Both the position numbers and the translations under genes were made by a program. The notes beneath the pieces are model-generated. The model ran no database searches. It worked only from the letters and a program-made list of their open reading frames with translations, and was not told the DNA's origin. A DNA stretch of 64,000 nucleotides from Lachnospiraceae bacterium. Its GTDB lineage: Bacteria; Bacillota; Clostridia; Lachnospirales; Lachnospiraceae. The stretch lies in NCBI GenBank assembly GCA_017621815.1, contig JAGASK010000041.1:1-64000 (forward strand), in the 5' to 3' direction. Below, one piece after another: positions 8,758 through 18,508 of this stretch (positions are counted from its first letter, which is position 1; the number at the start of each line of letters is the position of its first letter).

Positions 8758-9618
8758 TTGGGGAAAATAGCAATAGTGACGGACAGCAACAGCGGCATTA
8801 CTCAGGCACAGGGAAAAGAAATGGGGATTTTTGTGCTTCCTATGCCGTTTATGATTAATGAAGTACCTTATTTTGAAGATATCAATCTGACTCAGGAAGA
8901 ATTTTATGAAAAGCTGGAAGCGGGAGCAGAGGTGATAACCAGTCAGCCGTCACCTGAAGCCGTGCTTAATTTATGGAAGGAGATCCTTAAAGACTATGAC
9001 GAGATTGTTCATATTCCTATGAGCAGCGGATTGTCAGGTTCCTGCCAAAGCGCAATGATGCTGGCTAATGACTTTGACGGCAGAGTTCAGGTTGTTAATA
9101 ACCAGCGTATATCTGTAACCCAGCGGCAGTCCGCACTGGATGCGCTCCTTTTGGTTTCCCGGGGGAAGAACGCTGCTGAAATCAAGGATTTTCTTGAAAA
9201 AGATAAATTTAATTCCAGTATTTATATTATGCTGGATACCCTTTATTATTTGAAAAAAGGCGGACGCATTACTCCGGCAGCGGCTGCAATCGGAACACTT
9301 CTTAAACTGAAGCCGGTACTTCAGATTCAGGGAGAAAAGCTGGATGCGTTTGCAAAGGCAAGAACGGTAAATCAGGGTAAAACCACGATGATTAATGCAA
9401 TACGCAGCGATATGGAAAACAGATTCGGCGGGGCAACAAAAGAAAATATCTGGCTTGAGGTTGCTTATACCAAAGATTTAGATGCGGCGATGCAGTTTAA
9501 AGAAGAATTATTAAAAGAATTTCCGGGCTTTGACATCCAGATTGACCCGTTGTCATTAAGCGTGGCATGCCATATCGGTCCGGGTTCCCTTGCAGTTGCC
9601 TGCTGTAAGAAGATTTAA
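8758..9618 (+). CDS. DegV family fatty-acid-binding protein (FakB-type)
   Basis: 286 residues from the TTG at 8758. That start is chosen because AGAGAGGA lies upstream and the protein then begins GKIAIVTDSNSG, the canonical DegV opening. Family motifs seen are TSQPSP, IPMSSGLSGSC and the C-terminal HIGPGSLAVACC. DegV proteins bind a fatty acid for FakA, which phosphorylates its carboxylate. FakA is encoded 2.3 kb upstream. Which fatty-acid type is bound cannot be read from sequence. The leader upstream of the TTG has an open frame of 22 residues, which I do not think is translated. Confidence 0.92.
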   Translation: MGKIAIVTDSNSGITQAQGKEMGIFVLPMPFMINEVPYFEDINLTQEEFYEKLEAGAEVITSQPSPEAVLNLWKEILKDYDEIVHIPMSSGLSGSCQSAMMLANDFDGRVQVVNNQRISVTQRQSALDALLLVSRGKNAAEIKDFLEKDKFNSSIYIMLDTLYYLKKGGRITPAAAAIGTLLKLKPVLQIQGEKLDAFAKARTVNQGKTTMINAIRSDMENRFGGATKENIWLEVAYTKDLDAAMQFKEELLKEFPGFDIQIDPLSLSVACHIGPGSLAVACCKKI

Positions 9619-9646
9619 TGTTAAAGAGTAAGAAAGAGGTTAGCAA

Positions 9647-11569
9647 ATGGCAAAAGCACCGGTTTATGATGCTTCCAGCATTACAGTGCTGGAAGGGCTT
9701 GAAGCAGTAAGAAAAAGACCCGGTATGTACATCGGAAGTGTATCCACCAAGGGTCTGAATCATTTAATATATGAAATTGTTGATAATGCAGTAGATGAAC
9801 ATCTTGCGGGATATTGTGACAGGATTACAGTGACGCTGGAAGAGGATGGCTCCGCTACAGTGGAGGACAACGGACGTGGAATTCCGGTAGGTATGCATGA
9901 AAAAGGAATCAGCGCCGAGCGTATTGTTTTTACCACCTTACATGCAGGCGGAAAATTTGACAATATGGCGTATAAAACCAGCGGCGGCCTTCATGGTGTA
10001 GGTTCATCTGTTGTAAACGCGTTGTCTGCGCACTTAACTGTCAGGGTAAAAAACGGCGGAAATATTTATGAGGATAAATATGAAAAAGGAAATCCGGTCA
10101 CTGCACTTGTAAACGGTCTTTTACCGGTAGTTGGAAAGGCAAAGGGAAGCGGTACCACTATTAACTTTCTGCCCGATGACACTATTTTTGACAAAACCCG
10201 TTTTAAGGAAGATGATATCAAGAGCAGATTGCATGAAACTGCTTATCTGAATCCGAATCTGACTATTATTTTTGAAGATAAGAGAAAAGAGGAAACAGAA
10301 CATCTGGAATTTCATGAGCCTGACGGAATTGTAGGCTTTATCAAGGATATGAATAAGTCCAAGGAATCCCTTCATGATGTGATTTATTTTGCAGGTGAGA
10401 GTGATGGGATTACCGTGGAAGGAGCCCTTCAATATGTAAATGAATTTCATGAAAATGTTCTGGGCTTTTGCAATAATATCTATAATGCGGAAGGCGGTAC
10501 CCATTTAACCGGATTTAAGACCGCTTTTACCAATATTATCAATACTTATGCAAGAGAATTAAATATCCTGAAGGAAAAGGATTTGAATTTTACAGGAGCC
10601 GATGTCCGCAACGGTATGACTGCGGTTATTACGATTAAACATCCCGACCCCAGATTTGAAGGACAGACCAAGACCAAGCTGGATAATCAGGATGCAGCCA
10701 AGGTTGTCAGTAAGATAACGGCTGACGAACTGGTACGGTATTTTGACAGAAATCTGGAAACACTTAAAAATATAATCGGCTGTGCTGAAAAAGCGGCAAA
10801 AATACGAAAGACAGAAGAAAAGGCCAAAACAAATCTTCTGACAAAGCAGAAATTTTCTTTTGATTCCAATGGAAAATTGGCTAACTGTGAATCCAGGGAT
10901 GCTTCCAAATGCGAAATTTTCATTGTAGAGGGAGATTCTGCAGGTGGCAGCGCAAAAACAGCCAGGAATCGTGCTTATCAGGCAATTCTGCCTATCAGGG
11001 GTAAGATTTTGAATGTGGAAAAGGCAAGCATTGATAAGGTTCTTGCCAATGCGGAAATCAAGACCATGATTAATGCTTTCGGCTGCGGTTTTTCCGAAGG
11101 TTACGGCAATGATTTTGATATTACCAAGCTGCGTTATAACAAGATTATCATTATGGCGGATGCGGATGTGGACGGCGCGCATATTTCCAACTTGCTGCTG
11201 ACATTGTTTTACCGGTTTATGCCGGAGCTTATTTTTGAAGGACATGTTTATATTGCCATGCCTCCCCTGTATAAGGCTATGCCCAGTAAGGGTGAGGAGG
11301 AATATCTGTATGATGATAAAGCATTGGAACGTTACAGAAAACGTCATAAAGGTCCCTTTACCTTGCAGAGGTACAAAGGCCTTGGGGAAATGGATGCGGT
11401 CCAGCTTTGGGAGACCACTTTAAATCCCGAAACCAGGATTTTGAAACAGGTTGAAATTGAGGATGCCCGCATGGCATCGGAGATAACCGAATTGCTGATG
11501 GGAACCGATGTCCCGCCCAGAAAGGCATTTATTTACAAACATGCACAGGATGCAGAACTGGATGTATAG
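9647..11569 (+). CDS. Type IIA topoisomerase subunit B (GyrB/ParE family)
   Basis: 640 residues. The ATPase half has D46-N47 in the VDNAVDEH motif and the GLHGVGSSVVNAL loop. The TOPRIM half has E428 in EGDSAGGSA and the metal-binding D505-A-D507-V-D509. The end, MGTDVPPRKAFIYKHAQD, is the family C-terminus. It works with the A subunit 18 nt downstream to pass one DNA duplex through another in the cytoplasm. Canonical gyrBA usually lies near the replication origin, so a pair among rsmD-coaD-recG is probably topoisomerase IV-like or a second gyrase. Sequence alone does not settle this. Confidence 0.93.
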   Translation: MAKAPVYDASSITVLEGLEAVRKRPGMYIGSVSTKGLNHLIYEIVDNAVDEHLAGYCDRITVTLEEDGSATVEDNGRGIPVGMHEKGISAERIVFTTLHAGGKFDNMAYKTSGGLHGVGSSVVNALSAHLTVRVKNGGNIYEDKYEKGNPVTALVNGLLPVVGKAKGSGTTINFLPDDTIFDKTRFKEDDIKSRLHETAYLNPNLTIIFEDKRKEETEHLEFHEPDGIVGFIKDMNKSKESLHDVIYFAGESDGITVEGALQYVNEFHENVLGFCNNIYNAEGGTHLTGFKTAFTNIINTYARELNILKEKDLNFTGADVRNGMTAVITIKHPDPRFEGQTKTKLDNQDAAKVVSKITADELVRYFDRNLETLKNIIGCAEKAAKIRKTEEKAKTNLLTKQKFSFDSNGKLANCESRDASKCEIFIVEGDSAGGSAKTARNRAYQAILPIRGKILNVEKASIDKVLANAEIKTMINAFGCGFSEGYGNDFDITKLRYNKIIIMADADVDGAHISNLLLTLFYRFMPELIFEGHVYIAMPPLYKAMPSKGEEEYLYDDKALERYRKRHKGPFTLQRYKGLGEMDAVQLWETTLNPETRILKQVEIEDARMASEITELLMGTDVPPRKAFIYKHAQDAELDV

Positions 11570-11587
11570 AAAGGCTTTGGTTTATAA

Positions 11588-13825
11588 ATGGAAGAAAAGA
11601 TTATAAAAACAGAATATTCCGAGGTCATGCAGAAATCCTTTATTGATTATGCTATGAGCGTCATTATTGCCCGTGCGCTTCCGGATGCAAGAGACGGATT
11701 AAAGCCGGTTCAGCGCCGTACTTTATATGATATGCATGAGCTTGGAATCAGATATGACAGACCATATCGTAAAAGCGCCCGTATAGTAGGTGATACCATG
11801 GGTAAATATCATCCCCATGGAGACAGTTCTATTTATGAAGCACTGGTGGTAATGACCCAGGATTTCAAAAAGGGATTGCCGCTTGTTGACGGACACGGTA
11901 ATTTCGGCAACATAGAAGGCGATGGAGCGGCAGCCATGCGTTATACGGAGGCCAGACTGGAAAGGGTAACACAGGAAGCCTTTTTGTCTGATCTTGATAA
12001 GGATGTCGTTGATTTCATGCCGAATTTCGACGAAACGGAGAAAGAGCCCACCGTACTCCCTGCAAAATTTCCCAATCTGCTGGTAAATGGCTCGGAAGGT
12101 ATTGCAGTAGGCATGACAACAAGCATACCGCCCCATAATCTGGGAGAAGTAATTGATGCCGTAAAGGCTTATATGAAGGATGAAAGCATTTCCACAGAAG
12201 GACTTATGAAATATGTAAAGGGTCCTGATTTTCCCACAGGCGGCATTGTAATTAATAAGGATGATTTAACAGAAATATATGCCACAGGAACAGGGAAAAT
12301 AAAAGTCAGGGGCAAGGTGGATATCGAAAAGGGAAAAGCGGGAAAAACTAATGTGGTTATCAGCGAAATCCCTTATCCTATGATAGGAGCCAATATCGGT
12401 AAGTTCCTGACGGATGTGGCTGCTTTGGCAGAAACAAAGAAAACACAGGATATTGTGGATATTACCAATCAGTCTTCTAAAGAGGGAATCCGTATTGTAA
12501 TTGAGCTTAAGAAGGATGCAGACGTCAATAATTTTGTAAATATGCTTTACAAAAAGACCAGGCTTGAGGATACTTTTGGTGTCAATATGCTTGCCATAGC
12601 AGACGGAAAACCTGAAACCATGAGTCTGAAGCAGATTATCAAATGCAATGTGGACTTTCAGTTTGAGGTGGCAACCAGAAAATACAAGACCATGCTGGAA
12701 AAGGAGCTTGAGAAAAAGGAGATTCAGGAAGGTCTTATTAAGGCCTGCAATGTAATTGACCTTGTAATTGAAATTCTCAGAGGTTCCAAGGACAGGGCCA
12801 TGGCTAAAGCCTGCCTTGTGGAAGGAAAGACAGACGGCATTAAATTCAAGTTTAAGGAGTCCAAAATCATGGCTTCCCAGCTTGCATTTACGGAAAAACA
12901 GGCAAATGCAATTCTGGAGATGCGGTTATATAAATTAATCGGTCTGGAACTTGAAGCGCTGATCAATGAACATGAAGATACTATGGCCAACATTTACCGC
13001 TATGAGGATATTCTGTCAAGGCGGGATTCCATGGCGCAGGTTATTATGAATGAACTTGATGAAATCAAACATTCGTTCAGCAGGCCGAGAAAAACCGTCA
13101 TTGAAAATGTGGCGGAAGCTGTTTATGAGGAAAAGAAAGCAGAAGAGATGGAAGTGGTATTTTTAATGGACCGCTTCGGTTATGCAAAGACAATTGATAT
13201 GGCTGTATACGAGAGAAATAAGGACGCAGCAGATGCAGAAAATAAATTTGTCTTTACCTGCAAAAATACAGGGCGTATCTGTATTTTTACAAATACCGGA
13301 CAGCTTCATACAGTAAAGGTAATGGATTTGCCTTTCGGTAAGTTCAGGGATAAAGGAATCCCGATTGACAATGTAAGCAATTATAATTCTGAAAAAGAAA
13401 CAATGATTTTTGTGACCAGTCAGACCAGCTTAAATCTTTATCGTGTTATTTTTGTAACAAAGCAGTCCATGTTGAAGGTTGTAGACGGCGGTGAATTTGA
13501 TGTGGCAAAACGTACTGTGGCAGCTACCAAGCTTCAGGAGCAGGATGAAGTGGTAAGTGTAGTTGTTATGAATGAGCAGAAGAATATTGTCCTGCAGTCT
13601 GCGGAAGGTTATTTCCTTAAGTTTTCCATTGATGAAATACCTGAAAAGAAAAAGGGAGCTATCGGAGTCCGCGGCATGAAGCTGGGAGCAAAGGATTATG
13701 TGGAGAACGTATATTATACCGGAGCAGGACAGGAAGTGTCTATTGAATATAGAGACAAACACATGGAACTTTCAAAGCTGAAGCTTGGTAAGCGGGATAC
13801 CAAGGGCACAAAGGTCAGGGTATAG
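11588..13825 (+). CDS. Type IIA topoisomerase subunit A (GyrA/ParC family)
   Basis: 745 residues, shorter than usual GyrA (above 800) and nearer ParC. The winged-helix domain has the active-site tyrosine Y119 in [10 protein letters not shown]. The quinolone-determining loop is [11 protein letters not shown], with S80 and E84, the wild-type ParC-like pattern. The C-terminal pinwheel (about residues 500-745) lacks a recognisable Q-R-R-G-G-K-G GyrA box; the nearest stretch is [10 protein letters not shown]. The missing box argues against strong negative supercoiling and favours a topoisomerase IV role. RsmD follows 9 nt after the stop. Confidence 0.93.
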   Translation: MEEKIIKTEYSEVMQKSFIDYAMSVIIARALPDARDGLKPVQRRTLYDMHELGIRYDRPYRKSARIVGDTMGKYHPHGDSSIYEALVVMTQDFKKGLPLVDGHGNFGNIEGDGAAAMRYTEARLERVTQEAFLSDLDKDVVDFMPNFDETEKEPTVLPAKFPNLLVNGSEGIAVGMTTSIPPHNLGEVIDAVKAYMKDESISTEGLMKYVKGPDFPTGGIVINKDDLTEIYATGTGKIKVRGKVDIEKGKAGKTNVVISEIPYPMIGANIGKFLTDVAALAETKKTQDIVDITNQSSKEGIRIVIELKKDADVNNFVNMLYKKTRLEDTFGVNMLAIADGKPETMSLKQIIKCNVDFQFEVATRKYKTMLEKELEKKEIQEGLIKACNVIDLVIEILRGSKDRAMAKACLVEGKTDGIKFKFKESKIMASQLAFTEKQANAILEMRLYKLIGLELEALINEHEDTMANIYRYEDILSRRDSMAQVIMNELDEIKHSFSRPRKTVIENVAEAVYEEKKAEEMEVVFLMDRFGYAKTIDMAVYERNKDAADAENKFVFTCKNTGRICIFTNTGQLHTVKVMDLPFGKFRDKGIPIDNVSNYNSEKETMIFVTSQTSLNLYRVIFVTKQSMLKVVDGGEFDVAKRTVAATKLQEQDEVVSVVVMNEQKNIVLQSAEGYFLKFSIDEIPEKKKGAIGVRGMKLGAKDYVENVYYTGAGQEVSIEYRDKHMELSKLKLGKRDTKGTKVRV

Positions 13826-13834
13826 GAGGAGCAT

Positions 13835-14386
13835 ATGCGTGTTATTGCTGGGACTGCCAGAAGCTTAAAATTAAAGACGCCGGAAGGGCTGGATACCCGT
13901 CCGACTACAGACCGGATTAAAGAAACCTTATTTAATATGATTCAGATGGAGGTACCGGGCAGTATTTTTATTGATTTGTTTGCAGGAAGCGGAGGTATCG
14001 GAATCGAGGCTCTCAGCAGGGGCGCCAGACATGCATATTTTGTAGAAAACGGAAAAGAAGCTATTTCCTGCATTCAGGATAATCTGGCATTTACCAAATT
14101 CACGGATAAAGCCACATTGATCAAACAGGATATTTTAGGAGCGTTATCTTTAATTTCCGAAAAAGAAGCCGATATTATTTTTATGGATCCTCCCTATCGT
14201 GCCGACTGCGAAAGAAGCGTATTTTCTCTTTTAGCGCAGCAAAAATATGTGACGGAAGATACCATGATTATTGTTGAAGCGGAATTGAATAAAGATTTTA
14301 GTTTTCTTGAGGAATTGGGATTTACTGTATGGAAGGAAAAAAATTATAAAACTAACAAGCATGTTTTTTGCAGAAAGGTCAAATAA
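13835..14386 (+). CDS. rsmD: 16S rRNA (guanine(966)-N(2))-methyltransferase RsmD
   Basis: 183 residues. It begins [13 protein letters not shown] and has the SAM-binding [16 protein letters not shown] loop and the catalytic MDPPY motif, which in RsmD flips the target guanine of 16S rRNA. GGAGGAG precedes the ATG by 6 nt. It is followed at once by coaD (1 nt between stop and start), the standard rsmD-coaD pairing of Firmicutes. Confidence 0.96.
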   Translation: MRVIAGTARSLKLKTPEGLDTRPTTDRIKETLFNMIQMEVPGSIFIDLFAGSGGIGIEALSRGARHAYFVENGKEAISCIQDNLAFTKFTDKATLIKQDILGALSLISEKEADIIFMDPPYRADCERSVFSLLAQQKYVTEDTMIIVEAELNKDFSFLEELGFTVWKEKNYKTNKHVFCRKVK

Positions 14387-14387
14387 A

Positions 14388-14879
14388 ATGAAAGCAGCAA
14401 TTTACCCCGGAAGTTTTGACCCGGTGACGTACGGTCATCTTGATATTATTAAAAGAGCGGCAGAAATCTTCGATGAATTAACGGTAAGCGTTTTAAACAA
14501 TAAACTAAAAACTCCATTGTTTTCTGTAGAGGAACGTGTTAATATATTGAAGGAAGCAACAAAAGATATTCCGAATGTTAAGGTGGAATCATTCAGCGGA
14601 TTATTGGTTGATTATGCCAAATCACGCAACGTTCATGTGGTAATCAGGGGGCTTCGTGCAATTACTGATTTTGAATATGAGCTGCAGAATGCGCAGACCA
14701 ATGCTTTGCTTTCAAAGGGAGCGCTGGATACGGTTTTTCTTACTACTAAGTTGGAATACGCCTATTTAAGTTCTTCAAGTGTAAAGGAAATTGCAAGTTT
14801 TAACGGGGATATTTCCATGTGTGTTCCCGAATTTGTGGCTAAGAAGGTATATGAAAAATTTGGACATGATATGAAATAA
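14388..14879 (+). CDS. coaD: Phosphopantetheine adenylyltransferase
   Basis: 163 residues. It catalyses the fourth step of coenzyme A synthesis, transferring AMP to 4'-phosphopantetheine. The nucleotidyltransferase signature is present as [14 protein letters not shown], and the C-terminal [13 protein letters not shown] block contains the second ATP-binding motif. The ATG at 14388 is used because the family starts with this short KAAIYPG stretch; the upstream in-frame sequence belongs to the end of rsmD. It is probably translationally coupled to rsmD. Confidence 0.97.
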   Translation: MKAAIYPGSFDPVTYGHLDIIKRAAEIFDELTVSVLNNKLKTPLFSVEERVNILKEATKDIPNVKVESFSGLLVDYAKSRNVHVVIRGLRAITDFEYELQNAQTNALLSKGALDTVFLTTKLEYAYLSSSSVKEIASFNGDISMCVPEFVAKKVYEKFGHDMK

Positions 14880-14894
14880 AATGGGGGAAATCGA

Positions 14895-15506
14895 ATGAGC
14901 AGTAGAATTGAACAGCTAATCGATGAAATTGAAGAATATATTGACGGATGTAAATATCAGCCGTTTTCCAATTCCAAAATTATTGTTGATAAAGAAGAAA
15001 TTGATGAACTCTTACGGGAACTTCGCATGAAGACACCGGATGAAATTAAGCGGTATCAGAAAATTATCAGCAATAAGGAAGCTATTTTGAATGATGCCAG
15101 GGCCAAAGCAGAAGCCTTAATTAATGAAGCAACAATACATACCAGTGAGCTTGTTAATGAGCATGAAATTATGCAGCAGGCATATGCACAGGCAAATGAA
15201 GTGGTTACGATGGCAACGCATCAGGCGCAGGAAATCCTTGATAATGCTACTATGGAAGCAAATAATATGCGCACGGCCGCTATGCAGTATACGGACGGAA
15301 TACTGGCTAATGTAGAAAATCTCCTGACTCAGACAATGAAGACAACTCAGGATCACTACGAAAGCTTTATGAATGCGATGACAAGTTACAGCGATGTGGT
15401 AAATGCAAATCGTGTCGAACTGAATCCTCCGGAAGCGGACGAATATACGGGAGATGTTTCAGAAGATCCATCAGCATCAGATGATATTAGTGTTGATATG
15501 TTGTAA
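14895..15506 (+). CDS. Coiled-coil protein, ATPase subunit H/DivIVA-like
   Basis: 203 residues. The N-terminal 45 residues include a conserved IDEIEEYIDGCKYQPFS stretch, and residues 50-160 form an alanine/glutamine-rich coiled coil. The tail is acidic and disordered. Proteins of this type sit behind coaD in many Clostridia and are labelled vacuolar ATPase subunit H-like or DivIVA-like only because of the coiled coil. No enzymatic motif is visible. A scaffold or cell-pole role is possible but unproven. Confidence 0.75.
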   Translation: MSSRIEQLIDEIEEYIDGCKYQPFSNSKIIVDKEEIDELLRELRMKTPDEIKRYQKIISNKEAILNDARAKAEALINEATIHTSELVNEHEIMQQAYAQANEVVTMATHQAQEILDNATMEANNMRTAAMQYTDGILANVENLLTQTMKTTQDHYESFMNAMTSYSDVVNANRVELNPPEADEYTGDVSEDPSASDDISVDML

Positions 15507-15517
15507 TGTAAAAGCAG

Positions 15518-15549
15518 AACCGGCTTACCATTTTGTAAGCCGGTTTTTC
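15518..15549 (+). terminator. Intrinsic terminator after the coiled-coil gene
   Basis: An 11-bp stem AACCGGCTTAC with GTAAGCCGGTT (15518-15528 and 15535-15545), a 6-nt loop and a T-run. It ends the topoisomerase-rsmD-coaD unit. Confidence 0.9.
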
Positions 15550-15596
15550 TAAGCCTGCGCACAAAGCATTCAGGCGTTTGACACATAGGGGGCTTT

Positions 15597-16844
15597 ATGG
15601 GAAAAAGAGTGTTATTTTTTTTCTTAACATTTTGTTTTGTCTTTTTAATATCCGGTAAGGTTTATGCCGGCAGACAGCCGGTAATTGTTGTTATAGATCC
15701 GGGCCACAGCGGTGAAAATCTGGGCGCACAGTGTGACGGATATGTGGAAAAAGACTTAAACATGGCTGTGGCAAGAGCTATGAAGGAAGAACTGGAAAAA
15801 TATGATAATGTTGTGGTATATCTGACCCATGAAACCGACGTGGATATGACAATAAAAAACAGGGCTCTTTTTGCTAAAGAAAAGAATGCGGATTTTCTGT
15901 TCTGCCTGCATTTTAACAGTTCCGTAAACCATAATCTTTTCGGTGCGGAAGTCTGGGTTCCCGCCTACGGAGATTTGTATGTGGCGGGAAGGCAGTTCGC
16001 TGAAATTGAGATGGCACAGCTGACGGATATGGGTTTGTACTCCAGAGGAATCAAAACAAGGCTGAATGATGATGATGAAGATTATTACGGAATTTTAAGA
16101 TATTGCTCCGAATTGAATGTTCCTTCTGCGTTGATTGAGCATTGTCATCTGGACCATGACAATGACAGAGGCTTTTATCAGGACAGCGAGGAAAAGCTGA
16201 AGGCTTTCGGAAGGGCGGATGCGGAGGCTGCAGCAAAGTATCTGGGACTTTCCAGTACGGAAAAGGGAATTGATTACAGTGATTACCCCAGGCTTGAATT
16301 AGAAAGCAAAAGCGAGGCAGTCAGGCCGGATAAAACAGAACCGGATGAGTGCAGCATAGAAGTTGTTTCCATAGATGAAGAAACAGGAGAAGTAACTGTT
16401 AAAATGAAGGCTGCAGATTATGACAGCTATATTTTGTATTATAATTACAGCTTTGACGGAGGAAATACTTATTCGGAGCTTAGCGGCTGGCCAAGGCCTG
16501 AATGGAACAGCTCAGAGCCTGAGTTTACCTTTACTGTTACTGTTCCCTTTGATAAGGATATTGAACTCAGGACTAATGCTTACAATGGTTTTGATGTATG
16601 GAAGGAAAGCAATATTATAAATATTCCGGCGATTCCAGAACCTCAGGAGGAAATAAAAGAGGAAGAATCTGCTTACGAAGAAATAGATCCTGAAATGATA
16701 TGTGAACCGGTCAGCGACAATAAAATGAATCAGGAAGAAAAGGTGCAGCTTATTATTTTGATTTTGTTAATCAGCCTGATTATGACAATTATATTATTTG
16801 CCATGGTTAAAATGATATTCCGGCTAAAAAGCAGTAGTAAATAA
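15597..16844 (+). CDS. Membrane-anchored N-acetylmuramoyl-L-alanine amidase
   Basis: 415 residues. A signal peptide (about residues 1-24) leads to an Amidase_3 zinc domain (about 30-220). It has the VIDPGHSGENLGA opening with the first zinc histidine, an E-K-D-L-N segment, a LHFNSS motif and SALIEHCHLDH. A beta-sandwich-like region follows (about 255-345), then an acidic linker, then a C-terminal membrane helix (about 380-405) with a basic tail. It would cleave the amide between muramic acid and the stem peptide outside the cell while staying tethered. The C-terminal anchor is unusual for a secreted amidase. AGGGGG precedes the ATG. Confidence 0.85.
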   Translation: MGKRVLFFFLTFCFVFLISGKVYAGRQPVIVVIDPGHSGENLGAQCDGYVEKDLNMAVARAMKEELEKYDNVVVYLTHETDVDMTIKNRALFAKEKNADFLFCLHFNSSVNHNLFGAEVWVPAYGDLYVAGRQFAEIEMAQLTDMGLYSRGIKTRLNDDDEDYYGILRYCSELNVPSALIEHCHLDHDNDRGFYQDSEEKLKAFGRADAEAAAKYLGLSSTEKGIDYSDYPRLELESKSEAVRPDKTEPDECSIEVVSIDEETGEVTVKMKAADYDSYILYYNYSFDGGNTYSELSGWPRPEWNSSEPEFTFTVTVPFDKDIELRTNAYNGFDVWKESNIINIPAIPEPQEEIKEEESAYEEIDPEMICEPVSDNKMNQEEKVQLIILILLISLIMTIILFAMVKMIFRLKSSSK

Positions 16845-17730
16845 AAGAAAAAGCAGTAAGAATTAATTTGTGGATTACATATTTTTTCAGGGAGAGGCCG
16901 GTGCCTTTAATCATACTGTAGGTCTGGGCAATACAGGAAAAACCTCCGAAGGGAAGGAGGCACAGTGTCAGGAGAGGCAGGCTTGAGGAAAGAGCCCTGA
17001 TGCCCCCTGTAATTTCCAGAATACCGCTGATTACGGAATTCAGCAGCCGGTTTTTTATAAAAAGAAAAGGAAGAATATTTAACAGATTAAAAAATATCAT
17101 ATATCCTCCCAGCTTGGTAATGCTGGTTAAAGAAGCCATAACAGATTCATCAAGGGCCTGCAGAAAAGAGTCAGCCGGCAGGACACTTCTTTTCGATTCA
17201 TTTTGAGGATTTATGGCATTGCGGTAAAGAGTATATCTTAACAAAATTCCATATAGAAAAGGAATACCGTACATGCCGAGTAGAAAAAGAATGATATGCC
17301 CGGTAATTCCCATGGTGGGAAGTGCGAAGCTGATAAAATAAACGGGACCTATATTGTTGCAGAATGCCAGCAGAAATTCGGCTTCTTTATATGTAATCTT
17401 TTTCCGCTCATAGAGCTGGGCGCTGACGTTGGCTCCCATGGGGAAGCCGCATAAAAATCCTATGATAATTGCATATAAACAATCTGAATTTATCCGAAAT
17501 ACAGGCTGTAATATGGGCTTTAACAGTTTTACAAATGAATCGGTCAGATTCATTCGTATCATGATACCGGACAAAACCATAAAGGGGAAAAGGGTGGGTA
17601 TCATATTCTGAAACCAGAGATTCAGGCCATTGCATGCGAAATACAGGCTTTTTTCAGGAAAAAGCAGGATAATTGCGGTGAGTCCGAAAACGACTCCGGT
17701 GGAAAGAAGCTTAGCAGGATTTTTTTTCAA
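16807..17730 (-). CDS. Nucleoside-recognition (Gate) domain membrane protein, YlbJ-like
   Basis: About 307 residues with eight or more hydrophobic segments. Hallmarks of the YlbJ/SpmA-type Gate family are visible: the FPFMVLSGI segment, GFLCGFPMGA, FCNNIGPVYF, and LLPFGGFSC near the end. Bacillus YlbJ (SpoVV) is a forespore membrane protein for dipicolinate transport; this one is shorter and may act otherwise. The TTG at 17730 is a tentative start because no ATG lies near the conserved region and no good ribosome binding site is visible. Its 3' end overlaps the convergent amidase gene by 38 nt. Confidence 0.75.
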   Translation of the reverse strand: MKKNPAKLLSTGVVFGLTAIILLFPEKSLYFACNGLNLWFQNMIPTLFPFMVLSGIMIRMNLTDSFVKLLKPILQPVFRINSDCLYAIIIGFLCGFPMGANVSAQLYERKKITYKEAEFLLAFCNNIGPVYFISFALPTMGITGHIILFLLGMYGIPFLYGILLRYTLYRNAINPQNESKRSVLPADSFLQALDESVMASLTSITKLGGYMIFFNLLNILPFLFIKNRLLNSVISGILEITGGIRALSSSLPLLTLCLLPFGGFSCIAQTYSMIKGTGLSLKKYVIHKLILTAFSFIYYCFLAGISF

Positions 17731-17737
17731 AACAGTG

Positions 17738-17766
17738 GTTCTTTTCTTATTTTGTGTTATTATAAT
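17738..17766 (+). promoter_or_regulatory. Putative promoter for the RluF-like gene
   Basis: A perfect TATAAT at 17761-17766 lies only 4 nt before the ATG at 17771, with a poor -35 (GTTCTT, 17738-17743) at 17 nt. If used, transcription would start at or inside the first codons, giving a leaderless message. Confidence 0.4.
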
Positions 17767-17770
17767 ATTT

Positions 17771-18508
17771 ATGAGAATTGACAGATTATTATGCGAATTG
17801 AATATTGGGAGCAGAAGCGAGGTAAAAGTATTCCTGAAAAAAGGACTTGTTTCTGTAAATGGAGTAAAGGTACTTAAACCGGAAACCAAAGTGGATGAAA
17901 TGTCTGACATCATTTCCTTTCAGGGGAAAGAGTACAGATACAGGCCTTTCGTGTATTTTATGATGAATAAACCGGCAGGTATTGTCAGCGCTACAACAGA
18001 TGCGTCATGCAAAACGGCAGTTGACCTTTTAAGGGAGCAGTGCATCCATTTGTATGGCGGAAATTTGTCAGGTATTCCTGTAAAGGACATTTTTCCGGTG
18101 GGGCGTCTTGATAAGGATACGGTGGGGCTTTTGCTTTTAACTAATGATGGGGAAATGGCGCATAATCTGTTATCACCTAAAAAACATGTTCCTAAAAAAT
18201 ATTATGTAGAGACAGATTTTTCCATAGATAAGGATAAGGCACTGATGTTGGAGAAAGGTGTGGACATCGGTGAGGGAGAACTGACAAAAGAAGCTGTGGT
18301 GGAGCTGTTAAGTGAAAAGACATGTACGATTACCATTACAGAAGGAAAATTTCATCAGGTTAAAAGAATGTTTCAGGCAGTCGGTTTGAAAGTAATCTAT
18401 TTGAAAAGACTTTCCATGGGAAGTCTCGTTTTAGATTCTGCACTGAAAGAAGGATGCGTGCGGGAATTGACAGAAACAGAGGTTAGTAATTTATGCTTAA
18501 AAATATAG
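17771..18508 (+). CDS. RsuA/RluF-family rRNA pseudouridine synthase
   Basis: 245 residues. An N-terminal S4 RNA-binding domain (about 1-60, starting MRIDRLLCELNIGSRSE) is followed by the catalytic domain with the active-site aspartate in FPVGRLDKDTVGLLLLTNDG. RsuA/RluB/RluE/RluF enzymes convert single uridines of 16S or 23S rRNA; the exact target cannot be read here. The ATG at 17771 gives the canonical S4 start. The frame is open further upstream but codes for unconserved sequence over the divergent gene. No Shine-Dalgarno sequence is visible. Confidence 0.9.
   Translation: MRIDRLLCELNIGSRSEVKVFLKKGLVSVNGVKVLKPETKVDEMSDIISFQGKEYRYRPFVYFMMNKPAGIVSATTDASCKTAVDLLREQCIHLYGGNLSGIPVKDIFPVGRLDKDTVGLLLLTNDGEMAHNLLSPKKHVPKKYYVETDFSIDKDKALMLEKGVDIGEGELTKEAVVELLSEKTCTITITEGKFHQVKRMFQAVGLKVIYLKRLSMGSLVLDSALKEGCVRELTETEVSNLCLKI

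Noticed and set aside
10559..11347. Long open frame on the minus strand (262 codons)
   Set aside because: It lies fully inside the well-conserved topoisomerase B-subunit gene, antisense to it, with no family similarity and no ribosome binding site.
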